64,000 nt of DNA from VRUE01 sp040879985 (GTDB taxonomy: Bacteria; Actinomycetota; Thermoleophilia; Solirubrobacterales; 70-9): positions 1 through 64,000 of the forward strand of contig JBBDJH010000021.1 in the NCBI GenBank assembly GCA_040879985.1, written 5' to 3'. The position numbers and the translations under genes were made by a program. Positions 33,530-41,581 of the stretch are shown here, one piece after another. Within the stretch, counting starts at the first letter, position 1; each line of letters starts with the position of its first letter. Under the pieces are notes generated by a model. It did not search any database, was not told the DNA's origin, and saw nothing but the letters and a program-made list of their open reading frames with translations.

Positions 33530-35289
33530 TCTTGTCGACCAGTTCGCGGCGACGACGAGAAAGCCACGAGCAGCAGTGGGTAGAACCAGACTATGTAGAG
33601 GTAGAACCAGTGTTGGGCGGTTAGCTGGAGCATGATGAGCAGAGCCGCGCCCAGGGCGGCTACTTGCTGTAGGGACTTCTTGCGGGGTCGGACTGCGAAA
33701 GCGAAAGCCATGAGGATCGTGGCTGCTAGGAGTGCGGTGCGGAGGGGTCCTAGGCCGGGGAGCTGGCCCCAGATGCTGAAGGGGGAGTCGCGGTCGGACT
33801 GGTAGGCGATCGTGCGGTCGTAGACGGTTTGCAGGCCCGGGTCGATCGCGGGCCAGAGCATCAGCAGGGCGATCGTTGCGGTGAAGGCGAGGGTGAAGGT
33901 CGCGATCGCGCGTCTCGGCGCGGTCGCGCGGTGGGGCGCAGCGGACTCGCCGAACTGGGTCTGCTCGTCGTGCCCGCGCCCGCCGGGTCGGTAGGTCGCC
34001 AGCATCGGCGCCAGCAGCAGCGGGGCGAACTTGGTCAGGCTCGCGAGCGCGGCGAGGGCGCCGCGGGTTGCCGGACGGGCGAGGGTTAGGAGGACGGCCA
34101 GCAGCAGTGCGCCGACCAGGGTGTCGTTGGAGTTCGACTCGAGGGCGAAGGCGGTGTAGGGGTAGGCGGCCCAGCCGAAGGCGAGGGTCGCGGCGAGCAC
34201 CCGGCCCGCGGGACCTGGGCGGATGCGCAACCCGAGCCAGATCAGCAGCGCGAAAGCCAGCAGGTCGAAGAAGACCGCGGCGCCGTGGGCGGCGGGCAGG
34301 TCGTCCCAGCTTCCCTGCCAGGGCCAGACCAGCTCGAAGGGGACGTAGGCGAGGTAGTTGACCGGGCCGTAGGTGTCCCCCTGTGAGACGTCGGCCGGGA
34401 AGTTGTCGTAGAGCGGTTCGGCGTGCGAGACCCGGTCGGCGCCCACCACCCCGGCGTAGCCGACGTCGATCGCTCCCGAGTCGCTGATGTTGAGCCCGAC
34501 CCGGAAGCCGATCAGGAAGAGCGCCGCGACGAGCAGCCAGGCGGCCGGCCAGACCGGTCGGATCCCCGCACCCCTGCCGCGCAGCCCGATCCACAACGCC
34601 CGCCCCAGCAGGTAGAGCAGCGCCGGGTACTGCAACGGCACCGACACTCCGATCTCCCCGCGGTTGAAGAAGTAGTGCGAGACGCCGAAGCCGAGCAGCA
34701 CCAGCAGGTCCAGCGTCGCCAGCCGCCAGGGCCGGCGCCAATCGACCAGCCCGATCAGGAACAGCGCGCACAGCGGCAGGAACACGTAGGGCGCATTCAG
34801 CTTGTGCCCGAACGACCCCTCGTACCCCCGCGCCATCTTCCACAGCACCTGGTGCCCGGTCCACGACTCGCGCACCTCGCCGCTGGCCGGATCGACGACG
34901 ACCAGCGCCACCTGCTCGTTGTCGGCATCGAAGTAGGCGACCTCCCAGCGACCCTCGACCATCGAGGCGCTGTGCGTAAGCCCCTCGTTCTTCTCCCGCT
35001 GATCGACCACCTTCGCATCCCGCGCGGCAACCTCAACCGCCTCATCCCGCTCAAGCTCGCCCCGTTCGAGCTCCCCCCCTCCCGTCGATGCCTGCCCCGC
35101 TGCAGGCACGAGCACCGCGGCAAGGACGGCAGCGAGAAGAGCGGTTAGGAGCGAGTGGCCGCGGGGGGCGGTCCTGGAGTGCCTCGCGAAGCGGCTCCGC
35201 AGAGTTGTTCTGACCGCGAAGCGGTCCAATCTCGTGCGCGAAGCGCACATAGGCACCTCCAGGACCGACCGCCGCGGCCACTCCGTCAT
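33424..35289 (-). CDS. GT-C-like polytopic membrane protein, probable glycosyltransferase
   Basis: A 621-residue product. The start is ATG 35289, sharing a base with the stop of the phosphatase gene (TGATG). Residues 2 to about 45 are encoded by a family A palindrome, followed by a signal-like helix (LLTALLAAVLAAVLVPAAGQA), a small PepSY-like exported region with VALVVVDPASGEVRESW, then about ten membrane helices. DSGAIDVGYAGVVGADRV and PLYDNFP after the early helices resemble the acidic exported loop of GT-C enzymes (GT87/DUF2029 type) that use polyprenyl-phosphate sugars. The last 36 residues are encoded by another family A copy. Both ends are thus repeat-derived; the true protein may begin after residue 45. 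Confidence 0.65.
   Translation of the reverse strand: MTEWPRRSVLEVPMCASRTRLDRFAVRTTLRSRFARHSRTAPRGHSLLTALLAAVLAAVLVPAAGQASTGGGELERGELERDEAVEVAARDAKVVDQREKNEGLTHSASMVEGRWEVAYFDADNEQVALVVVDPASGEVRESWTGHQVLWKMARGYEGSFGHKLNAPYVFLPLCALFLIGLVDWRRPWRLATLDLLVLLGFGVSHYFFNRGEIGVSVPLQYPALLYLLGRALWIGLRGRGAGIRPVWPAAWLLVAALFLIGFRVGLNISDSGAIDVGYAGVVGADRVSHAEPLYDNFPADVSQGDTYGPVNYLAYVPFELVWPWQGSWDDLPAAHGAAVFFDLLAFALLIWLGLRIRPGPAGRVLAATLAFGWAAYPYTAFALESNSNDTLVGALLLAVLLTLARPATRGALAALASLTKFAPLLLAPMLATYRPGGRGHDEQTQFGESAAPHRATAPRRAIATFTLAFTATIALLMLWPAIDPGLQTVYDRTIAYQSDRDSPFSIWGQLPGLGPLRTALLAATILMAFAFAVRPRKKSLQQVAALGAALLIMLQLTAQHWFYLYIVWFYPLLLVAFSSSPRTGRQEVREDSPRVPREAAPQSDQNREAVQNSERSEAERT
35153..35283 (-). repeat. 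Palindromic element family A, copy 2
   Basis: Arms 35153-35184 and 35251-35283 are inverted repeats (GAGTGGCCGCGG, a short variable stretch, CGGTCCTGGAG, TGCCT). On the minus strand the core reads GGTGCCTATGTGCGCTTCGC, then GGACCGCTTCGCGGT and CTCTGCGGAGCCGCTTCGCG as in copy 1. It begins 5 nt after the stop of the phosphatase gene on the same strand and encodes the N-terminus of the following membrane protein ORF. Confidence 0.8.
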
Positions 35290-36755
35290 CAATCAATCCC
35301 GAAGTGATCGAGGATGACGGGGACGACATCGCGCAGGGCCCACTGGGGGCGTTGCGTTGGGTTCTCAGGGCCGCAACCGACGAAGAGCAGGGGGCCGAGC
35401 GAGTCGCCGGCGCGCAGCGAGCCGTGGCTGCCGCCGCCGGCATGGCTGACGCCGCCCCAGTCGACCGCCTCGTAGCCGGGGGCGAGGGAGACGATGAAGT
35501 CGCCGGCCGAGGGCGCGTTCAGCGCCGCGAAGACGCGGGCGAGAGCGTCCGGGAACTCGGCGCTCTGAAATACGCCGTCCTCGCTCGAGGCCTCGAGCAC
35601 GCCGAGCTCGCCGTCGACGTCCCAACGGCCGCCGCGCAGGTCGGTGAGCCGGTCGCCGGGACGGAAGCGCAGCTGCTCGCCACGACGGCCGATCGCGGCC
35701 GAGCCGCCCTCGAGCCGGCAGACGAGCTCGATCCCTTCGGTCTCTTCCAGGCGGCGCCGCAGCTGCTCCCGATCGGCCCGTTCGCCCTCCCCGGGCAGCA
35801 GGTAGATGTGGGCGGCGCGGCTGGTCGGGCTGACCGCCAGCTGGGCCAGCTCGGGCCGGTCGTCGGAGGGCGCCAGCACGGTCCACTCGCGGCCGAGCAG
35901 CTCGGCCAGCGGCAGGCCGCGGTCGACCGGCGTCTGGGCGTGGTCGGCGAGCAGGATCAGGGCGTGCTCGGCGAGGAACCGGTCCATCCCTCCCCCCGCC
36001 TCGACCAGCTTGGCGAAGCAGTGGTCGGCCTTGGCGATCGACTCGACGCTCGCCTCCGGGCCGTGGCGGTGCGAGTAGTTGTCGTTGTCCGGCAGCGAGA
36101 AGAGCAGGAAGTCGTAATCGCCGCCCCGCTCGAGCTCGGCGGCGACGCAGCCCGAGTAGCCGTCGCGGCTGCCGGGGATCGAGGTCGACTTGCAGGGCAC
36201 CTCGCGACTGGCGTAGAGGTCGCCGTAGAAGAGCTCGGCCGGGCCCCAGGTGTGGTGGCGGAACTTGAGCCGGGTCGTCTCGACGGCGCGGCGCAGCAGG
36301 CCCTCGAGCGAGACCTCGTGCCGGTGGCGACCGCGATAGATCAGGAACGGCGTGCAGGCGGTGCGCAGGCCGGCGTCGTCGAGCCGCTCGAAGAGGGTCT
36401 CGACCGCGGGGCTGAGGTGGGCGAGGTTCATGTTGTAGACGAGGTCGTAGAGGGCGCGGAAGACCCCAACGGTGCGGGTCGCCTCGAGCGAGGAGCCGTA
36501 CTCGACGTAGCGCTGCTCGAGCCGGTGGAACCAGTTCATGCCGCTGATCCAATGGCGGTCGGCGGCGACGCCGGTAACCATCTCGGCACTGGCGACCGGC
36601 GTCACCGAGGGGAAGCTGGAGACGCAGTCGGGAATCAGCACGCCGCGCTCGATCAGCTCGCCGAAGGCCGGCGCGCGCTGCTCGCGCACGGCGCGTTCGA
36701 GCATGTCGGTGCGCAGCGAGTCGACGTAGGTGAGGACGAGCTTTTTGGCAGGCAT
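35289..36755 (-). CDS. Alkaline phosphatase-superfamily (nucleotide pyrophosphatase-like) protein
   Basis: A 488-residue cytoplasmic-looking protein. VDSLRTDML at the start carries a metal Asp (D12); FPSVTP near residue 50 has the Ser/Thr nucleophile position; PDNDNYSHRHGPE (about 222-233) and LADHAQT (about 269-275) supply Asp/His ligands; SHAGGGSHGSL (about 437-447) gives the last His. This order is that of type I phosphodiesterases and nucleotide pyrophosphatases. The natural substrate is unknown. Start ATG 36755 (MPAKKLVLTYVDS); a much longer open frame upstream is antisense to other genes. It is coupled to the GT-C-like gene, so a role in envelope sugar or lipid metabolism is possible. 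Confidence 0.8.
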   Translation of the reverse strand: MPAKKLVLTYVDSLRTDMLERAVREQRAPAFGELIERGVLIPDCVSSFPSVTPVASAEMVTGVAADRHWISGMNWFHRLEQRYVEYGSSLEATRTVGVFRALYDLVYNMNLAHLSPAVETLFERLDDAGLRTACTPFLIYRGRHRHEVSLEGLLRRAVETTRLKFRHHTWGPAELFYGDLYASREVPCKSTSIPGSRDGYSGCVAAELERGGDYDFLLFSLPDNDNYSHRHGPEASVESIAKADHCFAKLVEAGGGMDRFLAEHALILLADHAQTPVDRGLPLAELLGREWTVLAPSDDRPELAQLAVSPTSRAAHIYLLPGEGERADREQLRRRLEETEGIELVCRLEGGSAAIGRRGEQLRFRPGDRLTDLRGGRWDVDGELGVLEASSEDGVFQSAEFPDALARVFAALNAPSAGDFIVSLAPGYEAVDWGGVSHAGGGSHGSLRAGDSLGPLLFVGCGPENPTQRPQWALRDVVPVILDHFGID

Positions 36756-36790
36756 GCCGCCGCGAATGATGAAGCCCGCCGGTCGCCGGG

Positions 36791-37225
36791 TTAACGCAGG
36801 ACCCGCAGCCCGGCGTGCTTGCGCTGGGCGCGGCGGTGGCGGGAAACGCCGAGCCAGGCCAGGGCGGCGGCGGCCGGCAGGGTCACAACCGGCAGCAACA
36901 GCGCCGCCGCGACGACGATCAGGGCGACGAGCGAGACGAGGAAGCCGAGCGCGCCGGCGCGGCCGCCGTCGCGCCTGCTCGCGCCGCTGACCAGGTCGCT
37001 GATCACGACGCAGCCGAGCATCGCGCCGAGCGCGCAGAAGGCGGCGCCGAGCAGGCCGCTGAGCTCGGCGGCGCCGGCCAGCAGATATCCCGCGACGAGG
37101 CCGATCACGGCGGCGAGCACGGTCATCCGGCCGCGCGCCGATCCGCGCGTGCCGGTCGTCCCGGCCAGCATCCCGATCGCGATGCCGATGCCGAGCTCGA
37201 GCCCGGTGCCTGCAAGAAAGCTCAC
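36791..37225 (-). CDS. Small integral membrane protein, unknown function
   Basis: A 144-residue protein with three or four hydrophobic helices (about 8-22, 33-52, 57-78, 92-123) and a basic C-terminal tail (RHRRAQRKHAG). It is glycine- and alanine-rich with no conserved motif that I recognise. Start GTG 37225, preceded at 6 nt by TAGGTT, suggests a leaderless message. It is transcribed toward the phosphatase gene (35 nt away) and divergently from the aminotransferase gene, sharing an overlapping promoter. Confidence 0.6.
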   Translation of the reverse strand: MSFLAGTGLELGIGIAIGMLAGTTGTRGSARGRMTVLAAVIGLVAGYLLAGAAELSGLLGAAFCALGAMLGCVVISDLVSGASRRDGGRAGALGFLVSLVALIVVAAALLLPVVTLPAAAALAWLGVSRHRRAQRKHAGLRVLR

Positions 37226-37231
37226 GGCGAA

Positions 37232-37241
37232 AACCTACACT
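37232..37241. promoter_or_regulatory. Overlapping bidirectional -10 boxes
   Basis: AACCTACACT reads as TACACT on the plus strand (37236-37241, 6 nt before ATG 37248) and as TAGGTT on the minus strand (37232-37237, 6 nt before GTG 37225). The two hexamers share two base pairs and the whole divergent gap is 22 bp. One polymerase position would exclude the other, so the two genes may be expressed in competition. Confidence 0.5.
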
Positions 37242-37247
37242 CCAGGG

Positions 37248-38615
37248 ATGGAAGAGACGCCGCAGCGGCGCCGGGCCCACACCCGCAGCAGCGACCTGGA
37301 GCGCTACGCGGGCCTGTTCGCGGCGCGGACCGGGGTGATGCGCTCCTCGGCGATGCGCGACCTGATGGCGGTCACCGCGCGGCCCGAGGTGATCTCGCTG
37401 GCCGGCGGCCTGCCCGACACGTCGACCTTCCCGGCCGGGACCTTCGCGGCGCAGATGACCCGGATCGCCCAGGAGTCGACCGCCGAGGCGCTGCAGTACG
37501 GGCCGACCGAGGGCTTCGCCGAGACGGTCGACTGCATCCTCGAGGTGATGGGCGCCGAGGGCATGCTGCCCGACCCCGACGACGTGATCGTCACCACCGG
37601 CGGCCAGCAGGCGATCGACCTGATCTGCAAGACGCTGGTCGACCCGGGCGACGTGGTTGTCTGCGAGGCGCCGACCTACCCCGGCGCGGTGCCGGTCTTC
37701 TGCAGCTACCAGGCGGAGACGATCCAGATCGACTGCGACGGGGACGGGATGCGGATCGACGAGCTGGAAGCGGTGCTGGCGCGGCTCGACGGCGAATCGC
37801 GGCGGCCGAAATTCGTCTACTCGGTGCCGAGCTTCCAGAACCCGGCCGGGGTGACGATGTCGCTCGAGCGCCGGCGCCGCCTGGTCGAGCTGGCGCGGCA
37901 GCGCGAGCTGCTCGTCGTCGAGGACAACCCCTACGGCCTGCTGCGCTTCGGCGGCGAGCCGCTGCCGCCGCTCTACCAGCTCGACGGCGGCGACTTCGTG
38001 CTCTACGTCGGCACCTTCTCGAAGATCCTCTCGCCCGGCATCCGGCTCGGCTGGGCGGTCGCGCCGCCGCCGGTGATGGAGAAGATCGTGCTCGGCAAGC
38101 AGGCCTCCGACCTCTGCACCTCGACCCTGACCCAGCACTTCGTCCGCGAGTACTTCTCCGAACGGAACTGGCAGGGCTACATCGCCGACCTGGTCGAGCT
38201 CTACCGCGGCCGGCGCGACACGATGGTCGCGGCGCTGCACGAGCACTTCCCGGCACAGGCGACCTGGACCGAGCCCGAAGGCGGGCTGTTCATCTGGGCG
38301 ACCCTGCCGGAGTACATCGACACCAGCGACCTGCTCGCCAAGGCGCTGCGCAAGGACGTCGCCTTCGTCCCCGGCCAGGCCGCCTACGTCGACGAGAGCA
38401 GGGGCCGCAACTCGATGCGGCTCAACTTCTCCGGGGTGAACGACGAGGAGATCCGCGAGGGCGTGCGGCGGATCGGCGAGGCGATCGGCGAGCAGGTCGA
38501 GCTCTACGGCGCCTTGACAGGCGAGGGGGAGGCGGCGGCGCCCAGGGAGGAGCCCGAGCCGCGGCCCGCCGGGGACGTCCTCCCCTTCCGCAAGTCCGGC
38601 GAGGGGGCGGCGTGA
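37248..38615 (+). CDS. PLP-dependent aminotransferase, class I/II (2-aminoadipate type)
   Basis: A 455-residue fold-type I aminotransferase. LAGGLPDTSTFP near residue 51 and LQYGPTEGF near 82 are typical of the LysN / MocR-domain branch; N198 (QNPAG) and D226 (VVEDNPYG) contact the cofactor; K259 in GTFSKILSPGIRLGW is the Schiff-base lysine; the C-terminal MRLNFSG carries the substrate-carboxylate arginine. No DNA-binding domain is present, so it is an enzyme, not a MocR regulator. Substrate is uncertain (2-aminoadipate, aromatic or branched amino acids). The last about 35 residues are a charged Pro/Glu tail. It overlaps the D-Ala ligase gene by GTGA. Confidence 0.88.
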   Translation: MEETPQRRRAHTRSSDLERYAGLFAARTGVMRSSAMRDLMAVTARPEVISLAGGLPDTSTFPAGTFAAQMTRIAQESTAEALQYGPTEGFAETVDCILEVMGAEGMLPDPDDVIVTTGGQQAIDLICKTLVDPGDVVVCEAPTYPGAVPVFCSYQAETIQIDCDGDGMRIDELEAVLARLDGESRRPKFVYSVPSFQNPAGVTMSLERRRRLVELARQRELLVVEDNPYGLLRFGGEPLPPLYQLDGGDFVLYVGTFSKILSPGIRLGWAVAPPPVMEKIVLGKQASDLCTSTLTQHFVREYFSERNWQGYIADLVELYRGRRDTMVAALHEHFPAQATWTEPEGGLFIWATLPEYIDTSDLLAKALRKDVAFVPGQAAYVDESRGRNSMRLNFSGVNDEEIREGVRRIGEAIGEQVELYGALTGEGEAAAPREEPEPRPAGDVLPFRKSGEGAA

Positions 38616-39586
38616 AGGTCGCCGTCCTCAAGGGCGGCCGGTCGCTGGAGCGCGGCGTCTCGCTGCGCTCGGGTGCGCGGGTCGAGGACGCGCTCGGGCG
38701 ACTCGGCCACGAGGTGGTCCCGATCGACGCCGGCACCGACCTGGTCAAGCGGCTGACAGCCGCGCGGCCCGAGGTCGCCTTCGTCGCCATGCACGGGCTG
38801 GGCGGCGAGGACGGCACCGTGCAGGAGCTGCTCGAGATCCTCGCCATCCCCTTCACCGGCCCGCCGGTCGCGGCCTGCGCGCGCTGCATGGACAAGGTCC
38901 TCGCCAAGAACGACCTGCGCGCCGCCGGCGTCCCCACCCCCGACTGGTTCGCCTTCAACGAGACGGCCTTCCGCGAGCTCGGCGCCGCCGACGCGCTCAG
39001 CGGGCTCGAGGAGCGGCTCGGCTTCCCGCTCGTGGTCAAGCCGAGCCGCGGCGGCTCGGCGCTGGGGGTGAAGTTCGCGGCGAGCTGGTTCGAGGTGCCC
39101 GAGGCGCTGGTCTCCGCCTTCAGCTACGACAACCGGGTGCTGCTCGAGCGCTTCGTCGAGGGGCGCGAGCTGGCGGTCAGCGTGCTCGGCGGCGAGCCGC
39201 TGCCGGTTGTCGAGGCGATCCCGAGCGGTGGCGACCGCTACGACTTCGAAGCGCGCTACGAGATCGGCCGCACCGATTTCATCTGCCCGGCCGAGCTCGA
39301 CGAGCAGGAGGCCGCGGCGGTGACGGGCGCGGCCCTGGGCGCCTACGAGGCGCTCGGCTGCCGCGGCTTCTCCCGGGTCGACCTGATCCTCGCCGCCGAC
39401 GGGCCGCAGGTGCTCGAGGTCAACGCGATCCCGGGCCTGACCGACACCAGCCTGCTCCCCCAGGCCGCCGAGGCGGCGGGGATGTCCTTCGAGGAGTTGA
39501 TCGAGAAAATCTTGGGGCTTGCAGTAGGCGAGCGAAAACCAAGCAGGTCGGGGGACGCAGGGAGCATGGCGAGGGGAGCGCACTAG
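38612..39586 (+). CDS. ddl: D-alanine-D-alanine ligase
   Basis: A 324-residue ATP-grasp enzyme: LKGGRSLERGVSLRSG (phosphate and substrate loop), HGLGGEDGTVQ, MDKVLAKN, VVKPSRGGSALGV (ATP-binding strand and glycine loop), and EVNAIPGLTDTSL (magnesium ligands). It makes the D-Ala-D-Ala end of the peptidoglycan stem peptide. Start GTG 38612 is coupled to the aminotransferase stop. The last 19 residues (from GERKPSR) come from a family C palindromic element, so the native C-terminus near GLAV was extended when the element entered. The canonical fold is complete before that point. Confidence 0.92.
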   Translation: MKVAVLKGGRSLERGVSLRSGARVEDALGRLGHEVVPIDAGTDLVKRLTAARPEVAFVAMHGLGGEDGTVQELLEILAIPFTGPPVAACARCMDKVLAKNDLRAAGVPTPDWFAFNETAFRELGAADALSGLEERLGFPLVVKPSRGGSALGVKFAASWFEVPEALVSAFSYDNRVLLERFVEGRELAVSVLGGEPLPVVEAIPSGGDRYDFEARYEIGRTDFICPAELDEQEAAAVTGAALGAYEALGCRGFSRVDLILAADGPQVLEVNAIPGLTDTSLLPQAAEAAGMSFEELIEKILGLAVGERKPSRSGDAGSMARGAH

Positions 39587-39651
39587 TTAGTGCGTGACCC
39601 GAGCCAGGCGACCGAGGACCCCGAGATGCGCCGGTTTGCAGCCGCCTACTG
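39522..39651 (+). repeat. Palindromic element family C, copy 2
   Basis: Outer arms CAGTAGGCG (39522-39530) and CGCCTACTG (39643-39651) are perfect complements but differ from those of copy 1. The core is nearly that of copy 1: GAAAACCAAGCAGGTCGGGG, a middle hairpin (CGCACTA-GT-TAGTGCG) and CCGAGGACCCCGAGATGCGC. The left arm and part of the core are translated as the ddl tail; the right arm includes the TAG stop of the convergent gene at 39646. Confidence 0.78.
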
Positions 39652-40125
39652 GCCTTCGGCGAAGTCGTCGGGGGTTACCTCGTCCAGGAACTCTTTGAAC
39701 TTGTCAACGACCTCCTCGGTGTCCTCGACCTCGTGCTCGAACTCGATCGCCGACTCCTCGATCACGTCCTCGGCGGCGAAGATCGGGGCGGAGACGCGGA
39801 CCGCGAGCGCGAGCGCGTCGGAGGGGCGCGAATCGATCTCGACCTCGGCGCCGTCGATCGCGATCGTGATCGAGGCATAGAAGGTGTTGTCGCGCAGCTC
39901 GGTGACGGAGACGCGCTCGCATTTGGCGCCGAACTGCTCGATCAGGCCGGAGAGCAGGTCGTGGGTCATCGGCCGCGGGGTCGCGGCGCCCTGCAGCTTC
40001 ATCAGGATCGCCGCCGCCTCCGGATGCCCGATCCAGATCGGCAGGAACCGATTGCCCTCAACCGTCTTCAGCAAGACGATCGGCTGCTTGCCGACCATGT
40101 CGAAACTGACCCCGTAGATCTGCAT
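39646..40125 (-). CDS. Bifunctional nuclease family protein (BFN / DUF151)
   Basis: A 159-residue product. The N-terminus MQIYGVSFDMVGKQPIVLLK and the following LPIWIGHPEAAAI, TPRPMTHDLL and SRPSDALALAVR are the conserved blocks of the bifunctional nuclease family. Members have been linked to DNase/RNase activity in plants and are common in actinobacteria; the bacterial role is not settled. An acidic tail follows. Start: the ATG at 40164 lies inside a perfect TATAAT box, so the ATG at 40125 is preferred; GGAG stands 15 nt before it. Convergent with ddl through a family C element that supplies its stop codon. Confidence 0.85.
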   Translation of the reverse strand: MQIYGVSFDMVGKQPIVLLKTVEGNRFLPIWIGHPEAAAILMKLQGAATPRPMTHDLLSGLIEQFGAKCERVSVTELRDNTFYASITIAIDGAEVEIDSRPSDALALAVRVSAPIFAAEDVIEESAIEFEHEVEDTEEVVDKFKEFLDEVTPDDFAEGQ

Positions 40126-40162
40126 CTGCTGCAAGTTTCGCTCCGCGCCGAGGTGGACGCCC

Positions 40163-40168
40163 ATTATA
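40163..40168 (-). promoter_or_regulatory. -10 box of the bifunctional nuclease gene
   Basis: Perfect TATAAT on the minus strand, about 37 nt before the ATG at 40125. It overlaps the upstream ATG (40164), which argues against that codon as the start. No obvious -35 box at 17 nt. Confidence 0.5.
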
Positions 40169-40288
40169 GGTAAGGGTCCCGGCAGGCGCTGACGCCAGGG
40201 CGTCGCTCGGGCGGAGCGTGGCCCTGACCGGAGAGTTCGGCCAAGCTTAACAAACTGCTCTGTTTATCATCGACATAAATGCGCTAGG

Positions 40289-40795
40289 GTGGCTCGCAGG
40301 TTGAAGGGAGGCAACTCGCTAGCACTCGGCACCGTTCTGCTTGCAGTGTTACTGCAGTTGTCGCCGATGTCGACAACTTGGGCAGGGGAAATGACGCGTG
40401 GTTCGTACGTCGAAGAGGTGGAGCCGATTTGCAAAGCGGTCACCCTTGCCAACCGCTCCATCTTCCGCGGGACCGAGCAGATGATCCGCAACGGCAAGCT
40501 GCGCAAGGCCGCCCCGCGGTTTCCCCGCGCGGCCACCGCCGTCGACCGCGCGATCCGGCGGATGCAGGCGGTGCCGCGACCACCGCGCGACCGGCAGCGG
40601 CTGGCGAGGTGGCTGCGACAGGGCCGCAGCGGTAGCGCGCTACTGCGCAAGGTCGGCGTCACTCTGAAGAAGAACAGACGCGGACCGCTCCAGGGCATGG
40701 CCGAGGAGCTGCTGCTGAGGACCAAACGGGTCAATGCGACGGTGGTCGGCTTCGATTTCGAGTACTGCCGACTGAACCCGTCCCGGTTCACCTAG
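40289..40795 (+). CDS. Secreted helical protein, P2 family (P2b)
   Basis: A 168-residue paralogue of the 25221 product: same length, EPICKA near residue 48, a G-KL stretch, two shared cysteines and the C-terminal C-R-L...SRF tail. The signal peptide is at residues 10 to about 33 (cleavage near TWAGE). The mature part is very basic (many R where the paralogue has K). Start GTG 40289 lies 8 nt after CATAAAT, consistent with a leaderless message; the region just upstream is the most AT-rich in this part of the window. First gene of a five-gene region ending at 48485. Confidence 0.68.
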   Translation: MARRLKGGNSLALGTVLLAVLLQLSPMSTTWAGEMTRGSYVEEVEPICKAVTLANRSIFRGTEQMIRNGKLRKAAPRFPRAATAVDRAIRRMQAVPRPPRDRQRLARWLRQGRSGSALLRKVGVTLKKNRRGPLQGMAEELLLRTKRVNATVVGFDFEYCRLNPSRFT

Positions 40796-40801
40796 CGAGC
40801 G

Positions 40802-41581
40802 ATGTCCCGCCCGTCGCTATCGCGTGCGGTTGTCGTGGCTGCGCTGGCCGGCCTGGCGATGAGCCCGGCCGTGCGCGCCGAGGTTACGGCTACCGACGAC
40901 GCGATCATCACCTTCAACAGCAGCGTCTTTCCGAAGGTTCTTCCCCGCGATGGGACCGCCCCGGTCGGGATCAGCATCGAAGGTCGCGTGCGGCCGAAGA
41001 AGAACCGTGACCCGGCGGCGCTGAGGCTGATCGAGCTGGAAATCCACAAGGCGGCGAAACTCTTCCGGGCGCGGATACCACAGTGCTCGATCGCCAAGAT
41101 CTATCCGGCCAGCACGAAAAGGGCGCTGGCCGCGTGCGGCAGGTCGCGGATCGGCTACGGGCGGATCCGCGCCGAGGCGAGCTTCCCCGGCCGCGACCGG
41201 CTCAACTTCGACGGTCGTGTCCTGCTCTTCAACGGCCGCCTCGCCAACGGTCGTCCCGCCATTCTGATGCACGTCTTCAACGAGCAGCCGCCCTCCTCGT
41301 ACGTGTTCCCGTTTGCGATCGCCAAGCGACGCGGCGAATACGGGACGGTCCTGACCGCCAGCACGGCGATCGGGCGCTGGTCGAGGATCACCGCGTTCAA
41401 GCTGGTCGTTCGCAAAACCTTCCGCCACAAGGGCCGGCAGCGCGGCTACTTCAATGCCAGCTGCCCTGCGCCAGAGGGGTTCCGCGGGGGCATCTCGCCT
41501 GTCGTGCGGGCGCGGCTGAGCTTTGCCGACAACACGGCCAGCGTGATCCCGGTCTTCGGCGCCTGCAGGGTGGCCTCGTGA
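40802..41581 (+). CDS. Secreted four-cysteine protein, P1 family (P1d)
   Basis: A 259-residue product with a signal peptide (ending AVRA, about residue 22). The family cysteines are in RIPQC, AACGRS, ASCPAP and GACRV. It starts 6 nt after the P2b stop, reproducing the P2a-P1c arrangement at 25221-26505. It shares a proline-rich QPPSSYVFPF segment with P1c, so the two-gene cassettes derive from one ancestor. The next gene overlaps it by GTGA. Function unknown; expected to be exported. Confidence 0.75.
   Translation: MSRPSLSRAVVVAALAGLAMSPAVRAEVTATDDAIITFNSSVFPKVLPRDGTAPVGISIEGRVRPKKNRDPAALRLIELEIHKAAKLFRARIPQCSIAKIYPASTKRALAACGRSRIGYGRIRAEASFPGRDRLNFDGRVLLFNGRLANGRPAILMHVFNEQPPSSYVFPFAIAKRRGEYGTVLTASTAIGRWSRITAFKLVVRKTFRHKGRQRGYFNASCPAPEGFRGGISPVVRARLSFADNTASVIPVFGACRVAS

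Noticed and set aside
33397..35283. Insertion sequence bounded by the two family A copies
   Set aside because: The gene between them encodes a polytopic membrane protein, not a transposase, and no target-site duplication is visible.
35289..38246. 985-codon frame for the phosphatase gene
   Set aside because: Residues before MPAKKLVLTYVDS are antisense to the aminotransferase and out of frame with the small membrane protein; the enzyme fold starts at 36755.
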